Positions 8,428-16,948 of a DNA stretch of 64,000 bases are shown here, piece by piece. Both the position numbers and the translations under genes were made by a program. Numbering within the stretch: the first letter of the stretch is position 1; each line of letters starts with the position of its first letter. The DNA is taken from contig NZ_VNHY01000005.1 in assembly GCF_008124865.1 (NCBI RefSeq), positions 1 to 64,000 of the forward strand, written 5' to 3'. The notes below the pieces were generated by a model. That model had not been told where the DNA came from. It did no database searches and worked only from the letters and a program-made list of their open reading frames with translations. This DNA comes from Fodinibius salinus. GTDB lineage: Bacteria; Bacteroidota; Rhodothermia; Balneolales; Balneolaceae.

Positions 8428-9324
8428 ATGGAAATTTTTATTACCGGAGCAACGGGTTTTATTGGATCATATCTTCGAACAATGTTATTGCGGCAGGGAC
8501 ATTTTTTAACAATCGTAACCCGGAATCCCGCAAGTTATGAAAATGAAAAGGCTAAAAATCAACGATTTATCTCTTGGGATGATGATTTAGTTACAGAAAT
8601 GGATAAATCTGATGTGGTTATTAACCTGGCAGGTGCCCCTATTTTTGGGCGACGATGGACCCAGCAGGTTAAAGAGCAGATTTATAACAGTCGTATTGAG
8701 CGAACAGCAGATATTGCAGAAGCAATTGTGCAGGCGAAAAATCCACCAGAGTTATTTATTTCGGGTTCAGCTGCGGGTTTTTATGGTGATCGAGGTGATA
8801 AGGTAATTGATGAATCGGTAGGCTCAGGCAGTGACTTTTTGGCGCGGGTATGTATTGACTGGGAAGCTTCTGCTTCACCAGCGGCAGATGCCGGAGTACG
8901 ACTGGTTCATCCCCGAATTGGGATTGCTTTGGAGCAGGAGGGCGGAGCATTAAAACAAATGCTGCCAGCTTTTAAGTTTGGTGTTGGTGGACCGGTAGGT
9001 ACGGGTAAACAATTTTTCCCGTGGATTCATATGCACGATTTGTGCCGTGGCTTGATTTTTCCCATTGATAATCATGATCTGGAGGGGGCCTATAACTTGA
9101 ATGCACCGAATCCGGTTCGGATGAAAAAGTTTGCTAATATTCTAGCTGAACAACTTCGTCGCCCGGCGTTATTTCGTGTGCCCGAATTTGTGCTGAAACT
9201 CGTGTTTGGAGAGGCAGCTAATCCCATTGTCAACAGTCTCCGATTACAGCCCAAGAAGTTACAGCAACATGGGTTTGAATTTCGCTTTAGCCATCTTCCC
9301 GAAGCGTTAGGAGATATTCTTTGA
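8428..9324 (+). CDS. TIGR01777/SDR39U1-family NAD(P)-binding protein
   Basis: A 298-residue atypical short-chain dehydrogenase with the Rossmann GATGFIG loop at residues 7-13. It has the family-specific segments NLAGAPI...GRRWT, SAAGFYGDRG, PRIGIALE and FPWIHMHDL, and a C-terminal DUF1731-like part (NPVRMKKFANILAEQL). It resembles E. coli YfcH and plant cell-division-type epimerases (AF-like); no reaction has been proven for the family. It is transcribed alone, divergent from the MauE-like gene. Confidence 0.85.
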   Translation: MEIFITGATGFIGSYLRTMLLRQGHFLTIVTRNPASYENEKAKNQRFISWDDDLVTEMDKSDVVINLAGAPIFGRRWTQQVKEQIYNSRIERTADIAEAIVQAKNPPELFISGSAAGFYGDRGDKVIDESVGSGSDFLARVCIDWEASASPAADAGVRLVHPRIGIALEQEGGALKQMLPAFKFGVGGPVGTGKQFFPWIHMHDLCRGLIFPIDNHDLEGAYNLNAPNPVRMKKFANILAEQLRRPALFRVPEFVLKLVFGEAANPIVNSLRLQPKKLQQHGFEFRFSHLPEALGDIL

Positions 9325-9367
9325 CAATGAGCAGTTTCCGTTTTCAAAGTTAAAGTTGTTTGACTGA

Positions 9368-12013
9368 TCACTGGTCACTGTTTTCACTGCCAAAGATCGT
9401 CCAGCACCGTAGGCCTTCTCTGGTTTGGGCCATTAGTTCTTTGTATCCGTCACCGTCAATATCTGCAATAATAGGATGTTGCATGCCTGATGTAGGAACT
9501 GAGTAAATTCGTTTTCCGCTTTGTACTTCCCATACATACAAGCGCCCAAAATTAGCTAGAGCTACTAAATCATCCTTATTATTACTATCAATATCAGTAA
9601 TGAAGGGAGAGAAGGAGCTGGCAGCCGGCTGGCCCATATTTTGAGTAAACCGAAGTTGACCTTGGGTGTTCAACAGAAAAACTGATCCATTGGAGCTCAT
9701 TGTTAATATCATAGGTTCGCGATACTGCTGCTCTTCGGTATTGACCGTCAGGTTATGTACCGATGGCGTGCCAAGTAATGGGCTGCCGGATGTATAAACA
9801 GCCTCGATGTTTGAAGAGTCAGAAGCTGTTTCCAAGACATTGAGTGAGTCTGCAAATAACTTCTTGGGTCCAATAGCGTAAAGATTTCCATCTGCGGCAT
9901 TCCCGAGAATATTATTGTTATAAATTGCAGGTGATCCATTGAGGGATGCGTTGATAAATTTGGGGAAGTTTTTGCGCAGGCTTCCATCAGCTGACCAAGC
10001 GTATAATCCATTTTGGGAATTTGCTAGTACCGATGTACCGCCCGGTATTTCCTCAACCGCTGGGGTATGTATAATTTTTGCATTGGTGGTTACCGGCCAG
10101 CCGCTGATATCTTCCCCTCTACCGTTTAAGGCATGCAGTTTGCGGTTAGCTGTAGCAACTAATGCATTGGGCAGCCCATCTTTGTCAATGTCGTTCACGA
10201 CTAAAGGAGCAGTGATTTTTTCGGACAGCTGGAATGGGAATTTTGGCAGTGGCTGCCCGTTGTCATTCCATCCGTACACTTTATTGCCGGCTGTTACGAG
10301 TATTACATTTTGGTTGGTAGAGTACCAGTCATAAACAGTGGGCGAACCAATGGGCTCGTCACTGCCGGTATTGCCCTGCATAACCACGGTGCCGTCTGCT
10401 GCAAGGGCGTACAGCTTGCCTGCTTTGGTGACAAAAATAATTTCTTTTTGTTCGCTTCCTCCGATATCAGCTAGTACGGGTTTGCCCGAGATGTCAGACC
10501 CTGTGGGGAATAGCCATTTTTCGCGATAGGGAGCATTTCGATCCTCAGTTTGAAAGGTTTTTAAATTAAAGTCCAAATTCTTTTGTGAGGAATCTAGCTT
10601 GGCAGACGCTGCCATTCTATCAAATTTCGAAGTGATGACATCCACATAATTATCAGGTGCCAAAAATGGTTCAATGAAAGGATAGAAATCTTCCGAAGTC
10701 ACAAAGAGTCCACTGATTCGCTGGGGAAGGTCGTTTTTTATCTCTCGGAAAGATTGTTCATAGTACATTGTTCGCCGCCTGTTTCGATCGGACGAGATCA
10801 TTTCTACTAATCCTTTTCGTTTAGATATGATGACCCCTTCTCCGGTCACATCCAGATAAAAGCTTTGAAAACCGCATAGTGGGCTTCCAATCATATTGGA
10901 TAAGGCTCTGCTTTGAACAAAATATGTTCCCTCCCGTGGCTGAATATGTCCGGCATTGGCCAGTTCGCGGAGCCGTTTACGTAAGGTGCTGGCATCTTTT
11001 GTCTTTCGTACAAAAACATGTTCACCGGTAGTGAGAAAACCCGATTTGGCATAGGTTAGGAGCGCAAATTCGGAGCTCAAAGTGTTAGCAATGTTTGAAT
11101 ATCGCTGGTTATTTGTTAAGAAAAGAGAATCGAGCTTGGTTGTATCAGCCAGCGATCGCGGAGCTGCCGTTTGTGGAGCCATTCGAAAAAGACCAAAAGC
11201 TGCGACGTTAGAAGAAATATATTTGTCCAGAGAGATAGGAGCATTTTCGCTGGAGAAGGCCGCTACTATATCACTGGGAATGTTTTTGTTAAGTGGCAGT
11301 GTGCCTGAAAATTGAATATTTTGCTTCTCGCCTTCTGTGTTAATAGATAACAAAGTGGGTTTAGTTCCGTCGAGTGCTTTCTTGAGAAGTGGTCTATAGC
11401 CTACTTTAGTAAGCTGGCGGGCCCAACGATCCAGCGAAGGGGTGTTCATCACAATACGTCCCGGTGACAGGGAAAGACTATCAAGCTTGGCCCGTGGAAC
11501 ATCTCCTGTATAGGCGCGTATGGCTTCTTCAATGGCAAGGCTCGATTCTGATAATAGCAGGTTGTTCTTTAGCTGGGCAGCAAAAAGTGTTCGCTGCTGT
11601 AGGCTCAGCTTATGGATAATAATATTGCCAAAATAATACTCGTTTTGTGCAAATTTCTGGTAAAAATTTTCCTCAAGCTTTTTTAAAAAGTTATTAGATG
11701 TTTGGGTTATCCAAACCGTTTGAAGTCGATCTCCCGAGCCGGGATACAAGGTAATGGCATCAAGCGTGATGGGACTGGTAGCCGTAGAATCAATACGCGA
11801 AAGCAGGGGAATGGCCGAAGAGGTAATGTCATCAAGAAAAGGCGTGTATGAAGAACTGAGAACGGAGTTCAACGTGGCATCTTTGGCGGGAATTATGACA
11901 AATGAAGTCTTATCCGGTACGGCGGCAGGCCACGGCTGGTCCGGTAGTGATGAGCATCCGTAAATTAGGATCAGAAAGAATATTAGAAGACTAGAAAGTT
12001 TCGATTGATTCAT
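9368..12013 (-). CDS. Large lipoprotein with DUF3352-like N-terminus and beta-propeller C-terminus
   Basis: An 881-residue protein with a lipoprotein signal peptide (hydrophobic core then IYGCSS, Cys-20). Residues about 35-480 form a mixed alpha/beta region that resembles DUF3352 proteins. Residues about 500-880 contain repeated blade-like units with GKLYALAADG, NKVYGWNDNG, RKLHALNGRG, NGLYAWSADG, GRLYVWEV, interleaved with Asp-rich DIDKDG and DIDSNN loops of the FG-GAP/PQQ-propeller kind. The propeller is probably a surface or periplasmic scaffold. It is divergent from the BatA/VWA gene, with a 104-bp gap between them, so the two may be co-regulated. The function is unknown. Confidence 0.65.
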   Translation of the reverse strand: MNQSKLSSLLIFFLILIYGCSSLPDQPWPAAVPDKTSFVIIPAKDATLNSVLSSSYTPFLDDITSSAIPLLSRIDSTATSPITLDAITLYPGSGDRLQTVWITQTSNNFLKKLEENFYQKFAQNEYYFGNIIIHKLSLQQRTLFAAQLKNNLLLSESSLAIEEAIRAYTGDVPRAKLDSLSLSPGRIVMNTPSLDRWARQLTKVGYRPLLKKALDGTKPTLLSINTEGEKQNIQFSGTLPLNKNIPSDIVAAFSSENAPISLDKYISSNVAAFGLFRMAPQTAAPRSLADTTKLDSLFLTNNQRYSNIANTLSSEFALLTYAKSGFLTTGEHVFVRKTKDASTLRKRLRELANAGHIQPREGTYFVQSRALSNMIGSPLCGFQSFYLDVTGEGVIISKRKGLVEMISSDRNRRRTMYYEQSFREIKNDLPQRISGLFVTSEDFYPFIEPFLAPDNYVDVITSKFDRMAASAKLDSSQKNLDFNLKTFQTEDRNAPYREKWLFPTGSDISGKPVLADIGGSEQKEIIFVTKAGKLYALAADGTVVMQGNTGSDEPIGSPTVYDWYSTNQNVILVTAGNKVYGWNDNGQPLPKFPFQLSEKITAPLVVNDIDKDGLPNALVATANRKLHALNGRGEDISGWPVTTNAKIIHTPAVEEIPGGTSVLANSQNGLYAWSADGSLRKNFPKFINASLNGSPAIYNNNILGNAADGNLYAIGPKKLFADSLNVLETASDSSNIEAVYTSGSPLLGTPSVHNLTVNTEEQQYREPMILTMSSNGSVFLLNTQGQLRFTQNMGQPAASSFSPFITDIDSNNKDDLVALANFGRLYVWEVQSGKRIYSVPTSGMQHPIIADIDGDGYKELMAQTREGLRCWTIFGSENSDQ

Positions 12014-12117
12014 GAATAGGCTAAATTTCTCGGTAATAAAGTTGCAAATTCGTTGTTATGTTTTTAGTGTTTTTAAATGGTATAACGGGCGGTATAAGGT
12101 AAGAATTATTACAAATA

Positions 12118-14244
12118 ATGAGTTTTTTAAATCCATTTTTCTTCATTGGGTTGCTGGCAGTGGCTATCCCGGTGATTATTCATCTTGTTAATTTACGCCG
12201 TCCGCAAAAAGTGGCGTTTTCAACTCTTTCCTTTATCAAAGAGCTTCGTAAAAGTACAATTCGTCGCATCCGAATCAAACAATATCTGTTGATGGCCTTG
12301 CGTATGATTGCGCTGCTGTTCTTAGCGCTTGCATTAGCCCGTCCCTTTTTGCCTCCAACGTTAACTGGATCAACAAGTTCCGGAACGCCCAAGGCAGTGG
12401 CGATTATGATTGACAATAGTGCTAGTATGCAGCGCGTAGGCAACCGTGGGCCACTCATTGATCAGGCTAAGGGTATCGCTGAGCGTATTATCCAAAATGC
12501 AAATAGTGATGACAAGTTTATCATTGTAACGACCAATAAATCAACGGTTGGACAAACGGGATCGCTTGACAGGCAGGATGCATTGGATGCTGTTTCAGAA
12601 GTAACGGCGAACAATACAGGTCACTATACCAAGGAACAATTTGCTAAAGCCTATCGCAATGTGCAGAATGCTCCACAGTCGCAAGGGGTTGCTTATATAA
12701 TTTCAGATGGGCAGAAAAGTCAGCTGAGCGATCTGGAAGAAATAGAACAGTTTTCAAAGACGGAAAAGCAAGTTTCGGTACAATTGATTACCGTTGCTGC
12801 AGGCAAACAACAGAATTTAGCTATCTCATCAGTCGAGATAAATAACCAAATGATAAGTCACGGTACTCCGGTATCTATAAGTGCAACCGTAGAAAATGTA
12901 GGAAGTACTGCTGCGGCTAATCAGTTTATTTCTCTGTCAGTAGAGGGTGAACGTTCTGGGCAGTATGAGTTTTCGCTGGAGGAAGGACAAACAAAAACAT
13001 TTGAATTTAGTATTACCCCTGAAACGGCTGGAGATCTTTCAGGACAGTTAATTCTTGAAGGTGATCAGGTTGAATATGACAATCGGCAAAATTTTGTAGT
13101 ACGAATTCCCAGCAAGCATTCGGTTTTGTTAGTAAGTGGTAAAAACAGCAATAGTTCTTTTCCCTCATACTTGTCGCCGGCGTTAGAAGCTGCCCGGGAA
13201 ACGAATGCACAAGTTTCGTTTAAGGAAGAGTCGTCGTCCGAGGTCAACCCTTCACAATGGTCTAACTATGATGCTATAATTCTGGACGGTCTCAAAAATG
13301 TGCCTGAGTACTGGTTTAATAGCTTACAGCAATATGTACAGGCAGGCAATGGGCTACTGTTTTTCCCTTCCGAGCAGGGAACTATTGAAAACTATAACCA
13401 GTTTTTTTCGCTTTTTAATGCCGGTCAGTTTATTGATGTGTTAGGAGAGTATGGTTCTTTTAATCCCGTTACTAAAATGGCAGGAATAGAGGAGGGACAT
13501 CCCGTATTGGATGATATTTTCTCTAAAAAAGAAGATGAAGAGATTAACATTGAAGAGTCGTCGCTGTTTTATTATTTCCGTCACCAAAATACTACGAGTG
13601 CTACAGGGCTGGATGTGCTCAAAGCAGATAACGGGGATCCTATTTTGACTGAGCAACGATTTGGAAAAGGTGTGGTGTTAATCGCATCTTTGGGTACCGA
13701 TCCTGGCTGGTCTAACTTATCGGTAAACCCTATTTTTGCGCCACTCTTTTATCGCAGCACATTGTATGCCTCTAGCTCAGAGCGGGCAGGTTTGCAACAA
13801 CATGTGTTGGGACAACCTTTTCAATGGACGTTTAATACGACTTCCTCGGAGATACAACTAACGCTCAACAATTCTGAATACAAAGCTGAAACCCAGCGTA
13901 AAACCGATGGATTGGAAATACGTTATGAGGGCAGAGAATGGGAGCCGGGGATGTTAACTATTGAGATGCAAGAAGGGAATCAGAATATCGGGGTAAATCA
14001 AAGTATAATGGAATCCCGTTACGAACCGTTATCAGAAGAGCAATGGCAGCAGTATTTTGGAAATGATGTCATCCAGAATAAAATTATCAGTGCGAATAAT
14101 CTTTCTGAAAATGATTTTAGCCAAGAACTAAGTACGGCCATGTTCGGGCAAGAAATTTGGAACTGGTTTATTTGGATTGCTTTGCTTTTTTTACTGAGTG
14201 AGACTATTGTTGCCCGGCTCTATAAAGCAGAATCAATATCATAA
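12118..14244 (+). CDS. BatA-domain/VWA membrane protein
   Basis: A 708-residue protein that begins with the aerotolerance (BatA) N-terminal domain: two membrane helices (about residues 5-23 and 57-77) around the FLNPFFFIGLLAVAIPVIIHL and RRPQKVAFSTLSF stretch. A von Willebrand A domain follows with MIDAS DNSASM (about residue 97-102). The middle holds CARDB/Ig-like strands (residues ~235-330) and a glutamine-amidotransferase-like region, and a single helix near 683-702 anchors the C terminus. Bat proteins are linked to stress tolerance and envelope protein handling in Bacteroidota, but the exact role is unknown. It is followed 3 nt later by a membrane protein. Confidence 0.8.
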   Translation: MSFLNPFFFIGLLAVAIPVIIHLVNLRRPQKVAFSTLSFIKELRKSTIRRIRIKQYLLMALRMIALLFLALALARPFLPPTLTGSTSSGTPKAVAIMIDNSASMQRVGNRGPLIDQAKGIAERIIQNANSDDKFIIVTTNKSTVGQTGSLDRQDALDAVSEVTANNTGHYTKEQFAKAYRNVQNAPQSQGVAYIISDGQKSQLSDLEEIEQFSKTEKQVSVQLITVAAGKQQNLAISSVEINNQMISHGTPVSISATVENVGSTAAANQFISLSVEGERSGQYEFSLEEGQTKTFEFSITPETAGDLSGQLILEGDQVEYDNRQNFVVRIPSKHSVLLVSGKNSNSSFPSYLSPALEAARETNAQVSFKEESSSEVNPSQWSNYDAIILDGLKNVPEYWFNSLQQYVQAGNGLLFFPSEQGTIENYNQFFSLFNAGQFIDVLGEYGSFNPVTKMAGIEEGHPVLDDIFSKKEDEEINIEESSLFYYFRHQNTTSATGLDVLKADNGDPILTEQRFGKGVVLIASLGTDPGWSNLSVNPIFAPLFYRSTLYASSSERAGLQQHVLGQPFQWTFNTTSSEIQLTLNNSEYKAETQRKTDGLEIRYEGREWEPGMLTIEMQEGNQNIGVNQSIMESRYEPLSEEQWQQYFGNDVIQNKIISANNLSENDFSQELSTAMFGQEIWNWFIWIALLFLLSETIVARLYKAESIS

Positions 14245-14247
14245 CTA

Positions 14248-14829
14248 ATGTTAGGCACAGAGCTTAATATCATTTTTTGGTTTATCCTGGGAGCATTTAC
14301 CTTGGGAGCTGCCGTAATGGCAACGGCTGCATTGGTTAATGTTATTCGCCTGCGCAATGTGCGTATCAGCTGGAAGGCAGGAAAATTATGGGGATATCCG
14401 TTATTTTCTACATTATTTCTGTCTTCAGTATTGCTGGTAGGTGTAGTTGCTTTACGCCAAGGAGGGATGGAAGAAATTATTATTGCCGGTGTCTATGGTT
14501 GGTTGGGCTTTTGTTGGTTTTCAACGAGTTTGTTGGCTACCAAACGATTTATTACCGATTACGGAATCGTCAAAAATGCTAATGAGCCTTCACAAACAGT
14601 AGCGTGGCACCAGATTCGTGATTTTGTAGTAAAAGAGCAGGATGACCGTGACACCTACATTTTTATTTATACAACTGATGAGATGGATGAACACCACAAT
14701 TTAATTCGGCTGGAACTGGATGTTCCACACGGAAAGAAAGAATTATTCGAAAATTTGATTTCACATAAACTCGGTCGCCGAATTCGTTGTTATGTAGATA
14801 GCGATATTAACGTCGGGCAGTTTGAATGA
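14248..14829 (+). CDS. Membrane protein with C-terminal PH-like domain
   Basis: A 193-residue protein I do not recognise. It has three hydrophobic helices (about residues 8-32, 49-70, 76-95) and a soluble C-terminal half of alternating strands (TKRFITDYGIV, WHQIRDFVV, TYIFIY, LIRLELDVP) ending in a helix. That order resembles a bacterial PH or DUF5673-like domain. It starts 3 nt after the BatA/VWA stop, so the two proteins are probably made together and may interact at the membrane. Confidence 0.6.
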   Translation: MLGTELNIIFWFILGAFTLGAAVMATAALVNVIRLRNVRISWKAGKLWGYPLFSTLFLSSVLLVGVVALRQGGMEEIIIAGVYGWLGFCWFSTSLLATKRFITDYGIVKNANEPSQTVAWHQIRDFVVKEQDDRDTYIFIYTTDEMDEHHNLIRLELDVPHGKKELFENLISHKLGRRIRCYVDSDINVGQFE

Positions 14830-14869
14830 CGACTGTTTTAGATAATGTTAACTTTTTACCTGTACACAT

Positions 14870-16159
14870 TTGTTTGAAGAGATAGAACATTCTAAAATTG
14901 CTGAAGAGCGAGCGTTGCTCGTGGGAATCTACGGTCCTGAAACGCCTCGAGTATTAGCAAAAGAACATCTTGATGAGCTGGCAATGTTGGCTCGTACCGC
15001 GGGTGGATTGGCCGTTGATAAAGTTTTGCAGAATCGCATGCATCCCGATCCTTCTACCTATGTAGGATCCGGAAAGCTTCGTGAGTTAAAAACAATGTCA
15101 TCTGAAGAGCAGGCGTCAACGCTAATTTTTGATGATGACCTTTCTCCCACTCAGATTCGAAATATTGAAAAAGAAACTAAGTGTAAGGTGTTGGACCGCA
15201 GTGGGCTAATACTAGATATTTTTGCAAGCCGGGCTCAAACAGCGGCAGCTAAAACGCAGGTTGAACTGGCACAGTTACAATATTTACGTCCACGGTTAAC
15301 CCGTTTTTGGACACACTTATCACGCCAGCAAGGAGGTATCGGTACCCGAGGGCCGGGTGAAACTCAGATTGAGATGGACCGCCGTATGATTGATAAGCGT
15401 ATCGCTACGCTCAAAGATAAGCTTGACAAAATTGATCAGCAGCGCCAAACTCAGCGCAAGGGACGTTCCGACAAAGTGCGCATATCACTGGTGGGATATA
15501 CGAATGCCGGCAAGTCCACCTTGATGAATACACTTACTGAAACTGAGGTACTGGTCGAAAATCGATTATTTGCTACGCTTGATTCCACTGTTCGGCAATA
15601 CGAGATCGACAATCATGATGCTCTGCTTTCCGATACCGTTGGGTTTATTCGTAAATTGCCGCACGATTTGATAGAAAGTTTTAAATCGACGCTCGACGAA
15701 GTACGGGAATGCGATATTTTGTTACACGTCGTTGATGTTTCTTCACATTTAATTGAAGATTATATTGAAGTAGTTGAAGATACGCTTGCGGACATGGACG
15801 TTGACGGAAAGAAAAGTTTGCTTGTCTTTAATAAAATCGACCTTCTGGAGCCGAATCGTATTACTGAATTGAAGCGCGCTTATCCCGATGCCGTTTTTGT
15901 ATCGGCGGAACGTAGTATTGGCCTCGGTGAACTTGAACAGCACATTCAGGATCTTATAGAAGAGGACTATGTAACGACCACGGAGCAAATTCCTGCAGCT
16001 AAGTACGAAGGCGTTGCTTTTTTGCATCGCAAAGCGAAAATTTTAGAAAAAGAGTATGTGGGTTCCGATATAAAAGTTACCTTTAGTATAGACAAAACCG
16101 ATTTAAAGCGTCTGCAGTCAATGATTGGCAATAACGAATCGGCCGAATCGGTTGTATAG
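14870..16159 (+). CDS. hflX: GTPase HflX
   Basis: Ribosome-associated GTPase, 429 residues, that splits stalled or heat-damaged 70S ribosomes. The N-terminal glycine-rich HflX domain is clear (PDPSTYVGSGKLRELK, then GGIGTRGPGETQIE). The G domain follows, with G1 GYTNAGKST (about residue 207), G2 FATLDSTVR, G3 DTVGFI, G4 NKID and G5 SAE. The only in-frame start that keeps the N-terminal domain is TTG at 14870; no ATG is available there. It precedes a CBS-domain gene by 20 nt. Confidence 0.95.
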   Translation: MFEEIEHSKIAEERALLVGIYGPETPRVLAKEHLDELAMLARTAGGLAVDKVLQNRMHPDPSTYVGSGKLRELKTMSSEEQASTLIFDDDLSPTQIRNIEKETKCKVLDRSGLILDIFASRAQTAAAKTQVELAQLQYLRPRLTRFWTHLSRQQGGIGTRGPGETQIEMDRRMIDKRIATLKDKLDKIDQQRQTQRKGRSDKVRISLVGYTNAGKSTLMNTLTETEVLVENRLFATLDSTVRQYEIDNHDALLSDTVGFIRKLPHDLIESFKSTLDEVRECDILLHVVDVSSHLIEDYIEVVEDTLADMDVDGKKSLLVFNKIDLLEPNRITELKRAYPDAVFVSAERSIGLGELEQHIQDLIEEDYVTTTEQIPAAKYEGVAFLHRKAKILEKEYVGSDIKVTFSIDKTDLKRLQSMIGNNESAESVV

Positions 16160-16179
16160 ATAAACAAACGCAGGATAAT

Positions 16180-16848
16180 ATGCTGGTAAATAACTCTCTC
16201 ATAACATCAGATGAAAAACCTTTAACCGGTACTCATACGGTTGAAGAAGTTGTTAAAGAGATGCAGGAAAGAGAGGTGACTACGTTGCCCGTAGTCAATA
16301 AAGCTACCCAAAAATTAATAGGGCAGGTTTCATTATCGTATCTTGAACAACAGGATTCCGACCAGCTACTTTCTGACCTAGAACTTGATGAGGCTGTTAA
16401 ATTTTATATAGGTCAGCATATCTTTGAGGCTGCTCGACTGATGCTGCAGTATGAGGTACGCTTATTGCCAGTGGTTGACCAGGAGTGGACGTTTCAGGGT
16501 TTCATGATGAAGCAACAGGTGTTGGAGTCACTTTCCCGCATGCTTAATTTGGCTGAGTATGGATCTGTAATAACTGTAGAATTGGATCGTATTAATTTTT
16601 CTCTTTCAGAAATAGTACAGCTCATCGAAACAGAGGATGCCAAGATTTTAGGTGTTACTGTGGAGCGGCCCGATCAAAATGACCAGCAGTTTGAAGTTTC
16701 GTTTAAGCTGAACGTAAAAGATGTATCTCGCGTGGCGGCTGCTCTTCGCAGATATGACTATTCGGTGATTACACAATCGGGCAGTACAGTATTTGGGGAA
16801 GATTTAGAGGAACGTGCCGACGAACTTCTCAACTACATTGATATGTAA
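16180..16848 (+). CDS. CBS-domain protein
   Basis: A 222-residue cytosolic protein with a CBS pair (about residues 1-120: TTLPVVNKATQKLIGQVS and VRLLPVVDQEWTFQGFM), which would bind an adenosine nucleotide. An ACT-like C-terminal part follows (residues ~135-205: ITVELDRINFSLSEIVQLIE with a later VSFKLNVKDVSRVAAALR). This looks like a stand-alone metabolic sensor. It lies between hflX and the large TPR protein. Ligand and partner are unknown. Confidence 0.8.
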   Translation: MLVNNSLITSDEKPLTGTHTVEEVVKEMQEREVTTLPVVNKATQKLIGQVSLSYLEQQDSDQLLSDLELDEAVKFYIGQHIFEAARLMLQYEVRLLPVVDQEWTFQGFMMKQQVLESLSRMLNLAEYGSVITVELDRINFSLSEIVQLIETEDAKILGVTVERPDQNDQQFEVSFKLNVKDVSRVAAALRRYDYSVITQSGSTVFGEDLEERADELLNYIDM

Positions 16849-16948
16849 TCGATTTGTAATTTTAAGATCCTTTCTTTTATTAGGGAACAAAATGACAATT
16901 CTTGGTATATTCAGTAATAACGCAGAACGCCAATAGGTTTTCCTCAAA

